Source: a virus
DNA length: 36,595 nucleotides
Strand: one strand, 5' to 3'
Virus record (IMG/VR): IMGVR_UViG_3300004369_000054
Span: 1 to 36,595 of that record
This document shows, in pieces, positions 15,402-23,757 of the stretch (its first letter is position 1; every line of letters begins with the position of its first letter). The notes under the pieces are model-generated. The model searched no databases. It saw only the letters and a list, made by a program, of their open reading frames with translations, and was not told the DNA's origin. The translations under genes and the position numbers were made by a program.

Positions 15402-15848
15402 TTATGCTTCTGCAGGACTAACAACTTGCGTTGATGCTGCTACCGTAGATCCTTGAGTAATAGGCTTCTTCTTTGCACCATACTTAACGGCTATAGTATT
15501 ACCATAGGCAATATTTGCCGTAGCACTTGTCAGATTTGCTCTCAAATAACGCTCTTTTGGTCTATAAACATCAACAATAAGTAACTGACCGTTAATGTCA
15601 TCATTGGCCGCCGATGTAACTGTCGCTATCGCTCCTGATAATGCCGCCATTCCGGAAGCCGAGTTAGCACTATTTTGCTCAATATTCATAGTTGCAACAC
15701 CGGTATCGGCACTATCGGTAATAGGCGTTATAAAAGTTACTCCCTCAAAGCCCTCCATATCAATGATATCGCTGTCAGAATTAATACTACTTCCGGCTGC
15801 TATAGGTGCTAGAACTTCTTGAAATTCCACATTTTTTAATAAGTTCAT
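15402..15848 (-). CDS. Head protein encoded next to major capsid gene
   Basis: 148 aa. The form MNLLKNVEFQEVLAPIAAGSS, then SDIIDMEGFEGVTFITPI, a central Ala/Ser-rich part and YLRANLTSATANIAYGNTIAVKYGAKK (in part) matches the widespread unnamed protein that follows the major capsid gene in HK97-like phages. It probably decorates the capsid or acts at the neck. A MITE-like insertion separates it from the capsid gene, leaving only 38 bp of original leader, yet a normal ribosome binding site (GGAGATTTATCC) remains. Confidence 0.7.
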   Translation of the reverse strand: MNLLKNVEFQEVLAPIAAGSSINSDSDIIDMEGFEGVTFITPITDSADTGVATMNIEQNSANSASGMAALSGAIATVTSAANDDINGQLLIVDVYRPKERYLRANLTSATANIAYGNTIAVKYGAKKKPITQGSTVAASTQVVSPAEA

Positions 15849-15886
15849 GGATAAATCTCCGTAATAAAATTTAAAAAATAATCAAA

Positions 15887-16027
15887 CTATAGTGTTTCTA
15901 ATTTTTAATAATAATGTCATCCCTGTGAATTTTCGTAGAAAATTATAGGGGGATCTGTTTTAATTGACAGAAGATCCCCGAACAAGTCGGGGATGACAAT
16001 TATCAATAAATTTTGGAAATACTATAG
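15887..16027. mobile_element. MITE-like element with long imperfect terminal inverted repeats
   Basis: The left 40 bp (CTATAGTGTTTCTAATTTTT...TGTCATCCC) and the reverse complement of the right 40 bp (CTATAGTATTTCCAAAATTT...TGTCATCCC) align over their whole length with scattered mismatches. Both ends are CTATAG. Inside are a second stem (GGGGATCT with AGATCCCC) and ATCCCC/GGGGAT pairing. At 141 bp with no coding capacity it fits a MITE. The TA at the ends fits IS630/Tc1-type insertion, but this is inferred. The right end stops 3 bp before the capsid stop codon. Confidence 0.7.
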
Positions 16028-16029
16028 AA

Positions 16030-17226
16030 TTACGCTAGTTTGACACGAGCAAATGCTTCGGCAAGTACAGGCATACCGTCCGTTTCTTTGCGTCCTATGA
16101 ACCCAACTTGATTTGTCTCGGCATAAAGCTCATTCAAACGCTGCATTTCCATATCCAAAGCATCGGCTATCCAGTAATATTCAAAATTACCGATAATTCC
16201 TACATATTGACCGGTAGTGAATGTGTTAGGTGCATATTCCGACGTTACAAATGGAATCCCGTTTATTGTGCCGTTTTTAAGATCCAACAAATAACGACCC
16301 TCGCCATCTTTTAATTGACGAATTTGTTTAATTCCGTCTCTATGAAAAATCCACGTGGATTTAGCCCTATGTTGGTCTTTTAAAGACATTTCCGCATTAA
16401 TTAAACCGTCCGCCGACACTGATGTCGTAGTATTTTGACTACTTACATCACGTGACGTTGGAATTCCGTTGTTTGAAGCAACAAATATACCCAGCGGTTG
16501 CTGGCTTCCGTTACCTGTCAGAAAAGCCTTTTCTTCAGTTACGCCAAATTTATAAGCCAGACGTTCCATCACTATACTTTCAACATTCATCATGCTTTTT
16601 CTAAGGAGCGATTTAGAAACTTTTATCCTTTTAGCAACCGGATGCGGTTTTAGCTCTCTTTTGCCAAAGCTCATTGAACCGTCTTCACTTCCAGTAGCTA
16701 TCTCCGATGTCCAGTCTGCGTCATCAGGGTCATTATCTAGCGAAGCCGCACCAAGACTATCTGCATTTGGAACCGAAAAAACATTTGCAATCCTTCTTAT
16801 CGACACAACATCATCAACAGCTTTTATAAGCTGCATTACAAATTGTTCAGGAGCTACAAGATAACCACCTTGTGTATCAGAGTCAGCTTGTAACGCTCTA
16901 ATTTCTTGGCTCTCTTGACCCGATGCAACCCACGATCTAAATGATTCGATGATTTTTTTATTCCGAGCCTCTGCATTATTAGAATCTTCCGAAGAATTGT
17001 TATTAGAACTTGAAGCCTGTTGTGCCATTTCACGCTGCAAAGCCTCACGTTTTTCTTCACGTTGTATGTCAGATTTTATATTTTCACTGTCTGCAAATAA
17101 CTTATCAAATTTATTAGACTCTTCTTGATCAAATTCTCTTTTTTCTTTGTCAGCAGTCTTTGTCATCTCATCTAATTTATTTAGAATGGATTGACGTTTT
17201 TCACGTAGTTGATTTATACGGGACAT
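16030..17226 (-). CDS. Major capsid protein, HK97 family
   Basis: 398 aa. Residues 1-95 form a charged coiled coil (INQLREKRQSILNKLDEMTKTADKEKREFDQEE, in part), the scaffolding-like delta domain removed by the prohead protease. The mature part begins near SQEIRALQADSDTQGGYLVAPEQFV. It carries the HK97-fold landmarks TSEIATGSEDGSMSFGKRELKPHPVAKRIKVSKSLLRKS and FLTGNGSQQPLGIF (in part). Its neighbours are the protease upstream and a head accessory gene downstream. It starts from ATG behind AGGAGAAAATA, a strong site that fits high expression. Confidence 0.95.
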   Translation of the reverse strand: MSRINQLREKRQSILNKLDEMTKTADKEKREFDQEESNKFDKLFADSENIKSDIQREEKREALQREMAQQASSSNNNSSEDSNNAEARNKKIIESFRSWVASGQESQEIRALQADSDTQGGYLVAPEQFVMQLIKAVDDVVSIRRIANVFSVPNADSLGAASLDNDPDDADWTSEIATGSEDGSMSFGKRELKPHPVAKRIKVSKSLLRKSMMNVESIVMERLAYKFGVTEEKAFLTGNGSQQPLGIFVASNNGIPTSRDVSSQNTTTSVSADGLINAEMSLKDQHRAKSTWIFHRDGIKQIRQLKDGEGRYLLDLKNGTINGIPFVTSEYAPNTFTTGQYVGIIGNFEYYWIADALDMEMQRLNELYAETNQVGFIGRKETDGMPVLAEAFARVKLA

Positions 17227-17361
17227 TATTTTCTCCTAAAATTATTATTTATTTTACTTGTTGTCCTAAAAACATCATCTGATGAGCAGATACGGACATT
17301 CGTTAACGAATTCGGATTTAATCCGATGGCCCGTTGGCAAACGTTAACATACCTACTGTGT
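17227..17361 (-). other. Structured intergenic leader before the capsid gene
   Basis: The 135-nt gap between protease and capsid genes is unusually long for this tightly packed operon. As minus-strand RNA it can form TCGGAT-TAA-ATCCGA, the self-complementary ATTCGTTAACGAAT, and ATCTG-CTCAT-CAGAT nested within GTCC...GGAC. It ends with the capsid ribosome binding site. It could be an RNA processing site or expression enhancer for capsid mRNA. No known riboswitch or ribozyme core was recognised. Confidence 0.45.
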
Positions 17362-17946
17362 TTAGAGATTGGCTAAAGCAAGTTTTCTTTTGTAACTTTT
17401 CAAAGAAGGTGTAAATGGTTTGTTGTCTTTTTTCCAGACATCTAACGACCTTAAAGCTACGTCAGTTTGGGTATATGCAGGATATGTAACAGGCGATACG
17501 TCAAATATCTCCACTTCTAATAAAGTCCTGATATCCTTTCCCGCTTCGGTTTCCCATTTATCTTTTATAGTTCTGAATCCAAAGGACATTTGAGTAACAT
17601 CGCCTCTTTCCATTGATACCATTAGGTCTCGGGCAAATTGTGTGTCAGGTGGTAAAATTTCAATAGCAAGACCTGTTTTATCTTCACTCAAAGTTAAAGT
17701 TCCCGCCTTATTACGCCCCAAAATAAAATTAGCATCATGATTCCATAAGGCTCTAACATCTGCATTTTTTAATGACTTACTAAACGCACCGGGTTCGATT
17801 TTTTCTTGGAAACCACCCAAATCTTCAGAAAGTTGATTAAATATGGCAGCATGACCTACTATTTTTTTAGTTAAATCTTCACCTTCTCCTTCAGCTCTAA
17901 GTTCGATATTACTGACATTAAAAGCTCTTCTTTCAACACCTTTCAT
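17362..17946 (-). CDS. Prohead (head maturation) protease, HK97 type
   Basis: 194 aa of the U35 serine protease family. Landmarks in order are IVGHAAIFNQLSEDLGGFQEKIEPGAFSKSL (in part), the catalytic-type His70 in ALWNHD, FILGRNKAGTLTL, then Ser121 in TQMSFGF and the ending DVSPVTYPAY. It cleaves the delta domain of the capsid protein and other head proteins during maturation, from inside the prohead. It lies between portal and capsid genes as expected. Confidence 0.92.
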   Translation of the reverse strand: MKGVERRAFNVSNIELRAEGEGEDLTKKIVGHAAIFNQLSEDLGGFQEKIEPGAFSKSLKNADVRALWNHDANFILGRNKAGTLTLSEDKTGLAIEILPPDTQFARDLMVSMERGDVTQMSFGFRTIKDKWETEAGKDIRTLLEVEIFDVSPVTYPAYTQTDVALRSLDVWKKDNKPFTPSLKSYKRKLALANL

Positions 17947-17967
17947 TTTTCTACCTATTAATTATTA

Positions 17968-19974
17968 TTAAGCAGCAACTATTTGACAGTCACATCCCTC
18001 ATGTAGCTGAGGGTGACCGATGCTTCTTTTTATTTTTAATGGAGCCGACCCATCTATATTAATCTCATCGCCTTTTTGAACGAAGTTTGATTCTATAGAT
18101 ACAACTTTACCGTCTAAGGAACTGCACAAAGGACAATTATCGCCTATTGTTTTCCACTTCAATTGCCTTATACCGTTTTTCTTGTATGTTTCTTTTTGAA
18201 TAGCAGAAGAACCTTGCACAACTTCCCGCAATGCAATTTTTGATGGTCTTTTTTCTCTCCACTCGTCAAAGCGGCCATTTAATGACTGCACTAAGTTATC
18301 AGGGTTAGAGTTTATTATGCTGCCGATTTGTTCTTGCGAAGATAATATATATCTTTTAGCCATATTACTGGAATATTTGTTAATAAACCTCGTTATTTCA
18401 GGCGATATGGTTTTTGAAGCCAAGCCTATTTCATCAGCAGCAATAGCGTATATACTTGCTGCAAATGTCGTTAGTGACGGCAACATATTCTTTTCAATAT
18501 CAACATCGAAATTCTTGTAAAATTCATTAAGCCGGCTTTTAAATTCAATATCAGAACCTTTTGTTAGGTATTTATTAACAGCTCGTTGCAACGCTTTTAT
18601 TTCAAAACGAACAATACGGCTTGCAGAATCGTTGAATATAGGCTTAAAAGCAGCCTTTGTTCTGCTAATCTCTTCAACGGATCTTTTTTCACGAAATATA
18701 GCTTTTCTATTTTCAAAACTCCTTTCATCTTTTGATGGCGGAGTATCATCACTATCATAAAAATTCCCGACTTTATCAGCCGGTATCATATTAAGCGGCA
18801 CTAAATATATATCGCCGCTTTCTCCGATAGGATTCATGTTTTCTTTTCTGCGAATGTCATTTGCAGACAGCCAGCCTTTCTCACGTCCGATTGCATAGGC
18901 TTCGTAACGACTTTTTATATCACCACGAAGAAGACCGTCAAGCAAATGTTCGATAAAATATTTTTGTCTATCGTTTTCTGACAACAAATCTCTTGCATAA
19001 GCCTGCTCCCACGAAACGGCTATCGGTCGCAGAGCATCTACAACATATTCAATTGCTTGACTCTCAATATTTTTAAAAGTTGAACGCTCTAAATCTCCGA
19101 TTTTATGCGGTGGAACTCTAAACATTCCGCAAATTTCGCTTCTGCTAAATTTCTTACTGTCAAGAAACTGTGCGTCATCAGGACTTATCCCGACTTCTTT
19201 ATAGTCCATTCCTTCTTCTAAAACCGCAGGTCTATTCGCATTTTCAGAACCTTTATGGCGTTTTTCCCACGATTTTATTAATCTGGTTGCGGCTTCTTCA
19301 GAAAGCTTTGCAGGATGCTTTAACAAAAATCCGGGAACAGCCCCGTTTGCGAATATTTTGGAGCCATATTGATTTGTCGCAAGCGAGAATCCCAGAGCCT
19401 CACTCGCCTGCTCAATTCTTGACTGACCTTTGATACCGTCATTACTAATATCGGCAAAATGATGCATTTCATGCTGCAAAAGAATTCTGCTTTTGCCGTT
19501 AATAGGTGTATATTTATACGCAATATGTCCGTCCGGAGCTTTAAAAGGAAAAACTCTATCGGGATGAAGAGGTATTAGTTCACTTAACTTGCCGCTGTTT
19601 AAATATATTTTTTCTGCATAACAATTGCCACGAAGAAGATAATGTCCAAGCATCATTCTTCTAAAATCTGAACTGGTTTGCCATCTATTGGGCTTGTTAT
19701 GTAAAAGGTCATATATAGGGTGATTAACAGCCCTTTCTTTACCTTCATTTACCAATCTTTCATATAATATCAGCGGTATCGTTGCTATATCCTCTGCGAT
19801 AACTCTCACGCAGTTACTAACAGCCGTTAAAGTCATAGCAGAATCAGCCGTAACGCTAATTCCTGCCGATGAATTCGGCATTCCGGCAAATAACCATTTA
19901 ACCAAAGCAGGATCTCTTGGGTGTCCTAAACTTTTGCTATTTGAGCGTTTAGACTTAGAAAACCAAAACCTCAT
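17968..19974 (-). CDS. Portal protein fused to a MuF-like minor head domain
   Basis: 668 aa, much longer than the usual 400-450-aa HK97 portal. Residues 1-430 are portal: NCVRVIAEDIATIPLILYE, HYLLRGNCYAEKI, LHPDRVFPF, GIKGQSRIEQASEALG, FRVPPHKIGDLERSTFKNIE and the ANDIRRKENMNPI stretch. After a linker, residues 440-668 resemble the phage Mu F/SPP1 gp7 minor head domain. They end with LKWKTIGDNCPLCSSLDGKVVS (C614, C617) and GHPQLHEGCDCQIV (H654, H658, C661, C663), a metal-binding type pattern. The portal forms the DNA entry ring. The fused part probably enters the head with it. It overlaps the terminase gene by 4 nt. Confidence 0.85.
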   Translation of the reverse strand: MRFWFSKSKRSNSKSLGHPRDPALVKWLFAGMPNSSAGISVTADSAMTLTAVSNCVRVIAEDIATIPLILYERLVNEGKERAVNHPIYDLLHNKPNRWQTSSDFRRMMLGHYLLRGNCYAEKIYLNSGKLSELIPLHPDRVFPFKAPDGHIAYKYTPINGKSRILLQHEMHHFADISNDGIKGQSRIEQASEALGFSLATNQYGSKIFANGAVPGFLLKHPAKLSEEAATRLIKSWEKRHKGSENANRPAVLEEGMDYKEVGISPDDAQFLDSKKFSRSEICGMFRVPPHKIGDLERSTFKNIESQAIEYVVDALRPIAVSWEQAYARDLLSENDRQKYFIEHLLDGLLRGDIKSRYEAYAIGREKGWLSANDIRRKENMNPIGESGDIYLVPLNMIPADKVGNFYDSDDTPPSKDERSFENRKAIFREKRSVEEISRTKAAFKPIFNDSASRIVRFEIKALQRAVNKYLTKGSDIEFKSRLNEFYKNFDVDIEKNMLPSLTTFAASIYAIAADEIGLASKTISPEITRFINKYSSNMAKRYILSSQEQIGSIINSNPDNLVQSLNGRFDEWREKRPSKIALREVVQGSSAIQKETYKKNGIRQLKWKTIGDNCPLCSSLDGKVVSIESNFVQKGDEINIDGSAPLKIKRSIGHPQLHEGCDCQIVAA

Positions 19975-21638
19975 AGTACTATTAAACCTCTTTGCTCATA
20001 AACGGACTCTTCGGCATCATCCGTTTGAACAATAGCACGTCCGATCGCCATAACGCCTGCCATAATACCGTCAATTTTTTCCGCAGATTTACCTTTATCA
20101 GGCTTTAAATTACCTGCCGGATCTTCTTTTACGGCAACATTGCTTGCCATCCACTTCAAAACAGGGTTGCCGCCATGATTTAAGCGTCTGGCTGTTATTA
20201 TTTTACCAAATTCTTTTGTCGGAGCAGACAAACTGCCGAAACCTTGTCCGAACGGAACCATAGTAAGTCCGTCACCCTCTAATTGAGTTGTTATTTGCGT
20301 AGCATTCCACCGGTCGTATGCTATTTCTTTTATATTAAAAAAGTTTGATGCCTCATTTATATCCAAGCGTATCTGATCATAGTCAACAACATTTCCTTCG
20401 GTTGCAGTTATATATCCCTCATCTGCCCAAATATCGTATGGTACTCTATCTCTTTTTGCCCTTTTATGTATATTTTCTTCCGGAACCCAAAATGTACATA
20501 ATAATGCACATAGTTCCGGAAAAAACAAAACAAACGCCGCCACATCTTCTCTACTTGCCAAGTCAAGCCCGCCGTAACAATCAAGACCTCTAAGCTCCGA
20601 AGGATTTAAAACTGCCGGACACTCGTTCCAGATGTCCATATCAATCCAGCGACTTGCTTGCTCCGTCCAAACATTTAAGTGTAACCTTTTAAATGAATTC
20701 TGCTCGCCGAGGATCTCTTGAGCCCTTTTGCACTTATTTAAAAGGTCTTCCGGATTAACTGAAATGCCATAATTCGGGTTAGCCTTCTTAAAAGAATCTA
20801 CGCTTGTCCAATCGTCGTCTTTATCGATAGATGTAATAAATGCAAACCACGAATCGTCTGTTATTATTCCTTCTAAAACTTTCTCACTATATTCATGATG
20901 TTCCCAACAAACACTCAGCTTGTTAAAGCCGGACGTTGTTATTTCATAAATTAGAGGTTGTTCCCTCGCACCAGTTGATGTTTGCATTACGTCGACGACA
21001 CCACGTGTCTTATGTGCGTGAACTTCGTCAATTATAGCACCGTGGGTGTTAAGTCCATCCATTGTATCTTCGTCAGATCCCAACGGTTCAAATTTATTAG
21101 CTGTTCCTGCAATATTAAGGTTTGAATTTAGAATATTTATCTTTTTTCTAAGCGATGGCGACGATTGAACCATCCTCTTAGATTCTAAAAATACAATTTT
21201 AGCTTGGTCTTTTTTAGTAGCAACGGCATATATTTCTGCTCCACCTTCACCGTCAGCGATAAATAAATATAGTCCAACACCCGCTAATTTCGTACTTTTT
21301 CCGTTTTTTCTCGGTATCTCTTCGTAAACGGTTCTAAATCTTCGAAGTCCGTCTGTGCGAAGCCAACCAAATATACATCCGATAACGAATTTCTGCCAAT
21401 CTTCTAACTGGAACGGTGTTCCTGCCCACTTACCTTTTGAGTGGTTAAGAAATCGAAAAAAATCAATAGCATGATCAGCGGCATTTTCATCAAAATAGAT
21501 GCCTCGTTTTTTTCCTAATTTTAAGTCATCTAAATGACGCTGACATGCCAAAATATGAAGTTTGCATGCAGGTCTTTTACCGTTAACTATTTCCTTTGCA
21601 TAACGAGTAACAACATGATCAGGTTTTTTTCTTGCCAC
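19971..21638 (-). CDS. Terminase large subunit
   Basis: 555 aa packaging motor. The ATPase has a Walker A-type EIPRKNGKST (residues 107-116), Walker B AIIDEV (201-206) with the following HAHK, and coupling motif EITTSG. The nuclease domain begins at GGLDLASREDVAAFV (356-370), whose Asp residues bind metal, and continues with the YDIWADEGYITATEGNVVDYDQI region (in part). This is the HK97/Terminase_1-type arrangement, inferring cos-type packaging with the adjacent HNH protein. The gene overlaps the small subunit by 20 nt and the portal by 4 nt. Confidence 0.95.
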   Translation of the reverse strand: MARKKPDHVVTRYAKEIVNGKRPACKLHILACQRHLDDLKLGKKRGIYFDENAADHAIDFFRFLNHSKGKWAGTPFQLEDWQKFVIGCIFGWLRTDGLRRFRTVYEEIPRKNGKSTKLAGVGLYLFIADGEGGAEIYAVATKKDQAKIVFLESKRMVQSSPSLRKKINILNSNLNIAGTANKFEPLGSDEDTMDGLNTHGAIIDEVHAHKTRGVVDVMQTSTGAREQPLIYEITTSGFNKLSVCWEHHEYSEKVLEGIITDDSWFAFITSIDKDDDWTSVDSFKKANPNYGISVNPEDLLNKCKRAQEILGEQNSFKRLHLNVWTEQASRWIDMDIWNECPAVLNPSELRGLDCYGGLDLASREDVAAFVLFFPELCALLCTFWVPEENIHKRAKRDRVPYDIWADEGYITATEGNVVDYDQIRLDINEASNFFNIKEIAYDRWNATQITTQLEGDGLTMVPFGQGFGSLSAPTKEFGKIITARRLNHGGNPVLKWMASNVAVKEDPAGNLKPDKGKSAEKIDGIMAGVMAIGRAIVQTDDAEESVYEQRGLIVL

Positions 21639-22107
21639 GGTTTAAAAATACGTCCAGCGGGTCATTGTCACCTGATGAAGTTGAGCTGACTTTACTTCGT
21701 GAGCTTGGTGTCATTCCAAACTCTGATAAAAACGACCTCATTAATTTCATTGATTCATCTGCTATTGCGATTGAAGGATTTTTCCTTCTCATCTCCACCC
21801 CCTCACGATTGATGTAAGTAAAGGTTATTCCGGTTTTGTCGATATCCTCTTCAGCTTTTTTCCAACGACTGTAAACAGTGCAATACGCTTCAAGAGCAGT
21901 CATATCAACAGGGGTCAACAGACCCATGTTAAATAATTCTTTCGCAACCCTTTTCCATTCCTTACGACCTTCTTCATCAAGCCAAGCCGGGGGTGGAGGA
22001 ACTTTTTTGACAGGCTCTGGTTTTGGTTCGTTAGGATTAGATCTATCTTTGCGAAAAGTCCCTTGAACTACCTTAAGATTCGTCGGTTTTTTTTTCCTAC
22101 CTGCCAT
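21619..22107 (-). CDS. Terminase small subunit, P27 family
   Basis: 162 aa. The P27-family pattern is clear: AGRKKKPTNLKVVQGTFRKDRSNPNEPKP (in part), a proline segment KKVPPPPAWLDEEGRKEWKRVAKEL, then LLTPVDMTALEAYCTVYSRWKKAEEDI and FMRxF-like MRSFLSEFGMTPSSRSKV. It recognises the packaging site and feeds DNA to the large subunit. It directly precedes the large subunit gene and lies just downstream of methyltransferase and HNH genes. Confidence 0.9.
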   Translation of the reverse strand: MAGRKKKPTNLKVVQGTFRKDRSNPNEPKPEPVKKVPPPPAWLDEEGRKEWKRVAKELFNMGLLTPVDMTALEAYCTVYSRWKKAEEDIDKTGITFTYINREGVEMRRKNPSIAIADESMKLMRSFLSEFGMTPSSRSKVSSTSSGDNDPLDVFLNRGKKKT

Positions 22108-22185
22108 AATTTTTTATTACCACATTTTACTTTCATTTTGACATCACACACTCACTACTGTACATAGCGCTGTCCGCGCCTTTAA

Positions 22186-22941
22186 TTATAGAGATTCGCC
22201 CCCCCCCTCCCTTTGTTTTGAAAGATGTTGAGAAACTCTTTCAAGGGAGGAGTTAAAATATTTTTCATCCTGCTCTATGCAGATATAATTACGCTGCGTG
22301 TTGATACAGGCAATAGCTGTGGTTCCGCTGCCTGAGCAGTTATCAAGAACAACATCACCAACATTTGTGTAGGTATTTATTAACCATTCAAACATTGCCA
22401 CAGGTTTTTGTGTGGGATGCATGCCACCCTTATCATGGTTAAACTGTTGTATGCTAACAGGGTAACGCTTACCTTCATTAACTGTTTCAATTCTTTTAGC
22501 GTTACGATATATCCGGCTAACACTTCTTGATTTAGTTTTGTAAGCCTTACCCTCAGTAAACTGCGGGTTATATGTTGGTAGAGCTTTATAGAAAACTAAT
22601 ATATTCTCATGCTTTCTAAGAGGCATCTTCTTAGCATTGAGAAAGCCTGTGCTTCTGGTCTTTGACCATATAATCTCATATCTGAAGAACTTACGTGCGG
22701 CATTGACCAAGTCCGTTGCAAAAGGTTGCGTAGCAGTCAACACAACAGGAGCATTGTTTTTTGTAATTCTCCAATAATTATCCCATAATTCTTTAGGATT
22801 AATCACCTTATCCCATTCGCACGATGTAATGCCATAAGGCAGATCACATAGAACCATATCAATTGATTTATCTTCTATGCCGGGTAATATAGATAGACAA
22901 TCACCATTGATAATGGTGTTATTTTTAATAGGTTCATTCAT
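22186..22941 (-). CDS. DNA methyltransferase (N6-adenine/N4-cytosine type, beta class)
   Basis: 251 aa. The catalytic motif IV is DLPYG (33-37), a variant of (D/N)PPY. It comes before HPTQKPV (175-181) and the AdoMet-binding motif I, DNCSGSGTTAIA (200-211), which is the beta-class order. The segment in between serves as target recognition. It probably modifies phage or host DNA against restriction or at packaging sites; the target sequence cannot be read from the gene. The 3' end holds a run of nine G (22207-22199), encoding GGG before the last residues, which might be length-variable. It is followed by 78 bp and then the small terminase gene. Confidence 0.88.
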   Translation of the reverse strand: MNEPIKNNTIINGDCLSILPGIEDKSIDMVLCDLPYGITSCEWDKVINPKELWDNYWRITKNNAPVVLTATQPFATDLVNAARKFFRYEIIWSKTRSTGFLNAKKMPLRKHENILVFYKALPTYNPQFTEGKAYKTKSRSVSRIYRNAKRIETVNEGKRYPVSIQQFNHDKGGMHPTQKPVAMFEWLINTYTNVGDVVLDNCSGSGTTAIACINTQRNYICIEQDEKYFNSSLERVSQHLSKQREGGGESL

Positions 22942-23003
22942 GTTGCTAATTCTAATGAATTATATCTAATGTCCTGATGGACTAAGAACCTTAATATTTA
23001 AGG

Positions 23004-23366
23004 CTATACTTTCTTTTTATTTCCAAAACCTCCGTCCTCACTCACAGTTTTTCTTGAGTGACAGCTATGGCAAAGTGTTTGCAGGTTGCTAAGTTCGTTT
23101 GTGCCTCCTTTAGAAAGCGGCAATATATGGTCGACATCAGTTCCTGCAGTTCCACAAACAACACATAGAGGATTTTGCTTTAAGAACCAAAGCCTAAGCT
23201 TTCTCCACTTTCTACCATATTGTTTATTATAACCTGCCGGACGTTCTTTATTAACCTTAGACTTTCTATTTCCTTCTATTTCTTTTGTATGCAGCTGACA
23301 GTATCGGTTATGCGTAAGTTCCGGACATCCCGACTTACAACATGGTTTCTTATGTTTATAAGGCAT
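23004..23366 (-). CDS. HNH endonuclease
   Basis: 120 aa from the preferred ATG at 23366 (MPYKHKKPC). A longer open frame begins at 23414, but its first 16 residues have no family support. Zinc-type cysteines (CCKSGCPELTHNRYCQLH) precede the nuclease core WFLKQNPLCVVCGTAGTDVDHILPLSKGGTNELSNLQTLCHSCHSRKT (in part). The core has the DH pair, N and CxxC of the HNH fold. Phage HNH proteins next to terminase genes work with the large subunit in DNA packaging. Its upstream region carries a terminator at 23440-23465, so its promoter or antitermination is not obvious. Confidence 0.88.
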   Translation of the reverse strand: MPYKHKKPCCKSGCPELTHNRYCQLHTKEIEGNRKSKVNKERPAGYNKQYGRKWRKLRLWFLKQNPLCVVCGTAGTDVDHILPLSKGGTNELSNLQTLCHSCHSRKTVSEDGGFGNKKKV

Positions 23367-23439
23367 ATTCTCATCGTCTTCTGCATAACTACTTGCTACA
23401 CAGAAGTATTTCAATCGATTGATAACTTAAAAATGGTAT

Positions 23440-23465
23440 AAAAAAAGCCCGCTTAGAAACAGGCT
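23440..23465 (-). terminator. Rho-independent terminator (minus)
   Basis: On the minus strand AGCCTG (23465-23460) pairs with CGGGCT (23451-23446, one G-T pair) across an 8-nt loop and is followed by six T residues (23445-23440). It would end leftward transcripts from the inserted region just before the HNH gene and may mark the edge of the insertion. Confidence 0.65.
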
Positions 23466-23531
23466 ATAGATTCAGTAATTTGATTATGTTTACAACCATA
23501 GCTTTACTGGTGCCAGTAGTCAAGAGTTTTT

Positions 23532-23714
23532 TTATTTTAAGTTATTGATGATACCGTACTCTTTATTAAGATTATTAATTGTTTTTTGTATGTTTTGATA
23601 TCTAGGCCCTAAAATAATTTTCAAATCATCTACATGAGCCTTTTTTAACCCCAAATCTTTTCTTATAATATTACGGAATGTCCCATTAATTGGTTGACGC
23701 AAAAGCCTAACCAT
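23532..23714 (-). CDS. Small hypothetical protein, divergent from transposase
   Basis: 60 aa, basic, beginning MVRLLRQPINGTFRNIIRKDLGLKK and ending GPRYQNIQKTINNLNKEYGIINN. No domain recognised. It is divergent from the transposase across 43 bp and lies inside the tentative IS ends, so it could be a regulatory passenger. There is no clear ribosome binding site. A terminator follows at 23465-23440. Confidence 0.4.
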   Translation of the reverse strand: MVRLLRQPINGTFRNIIRKDLGLKKAHVDDLKIILGPRYQNIQKTINNLNKEYGIINNLK

Positions 23715-23757
23715 AGTATATTGATATTACCACATAACAATAACTAAGGTTAGACCG

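Noticed and set aside
15044-15421. 125-codon plus-strand frame
   Set aside because: Mirror of the decoration-type gene and its terminator; composition reflects the Ala/Thr-rich opposite strand.
17227-17361. Hammerhead ribozyme (CTGATGAG seen on the plus strand)
   Set aside because: The CTGATGA box is there, but stem II and the GAAA box are missing, and the strand is opposite to transcription.
1837-23366. Gene transfer agent cluster rather than a prophage
   Set aside because: Some tail genes are GTA-like, but repressor, operators, replication gene, integrase and lysis genes show a temperate phage.
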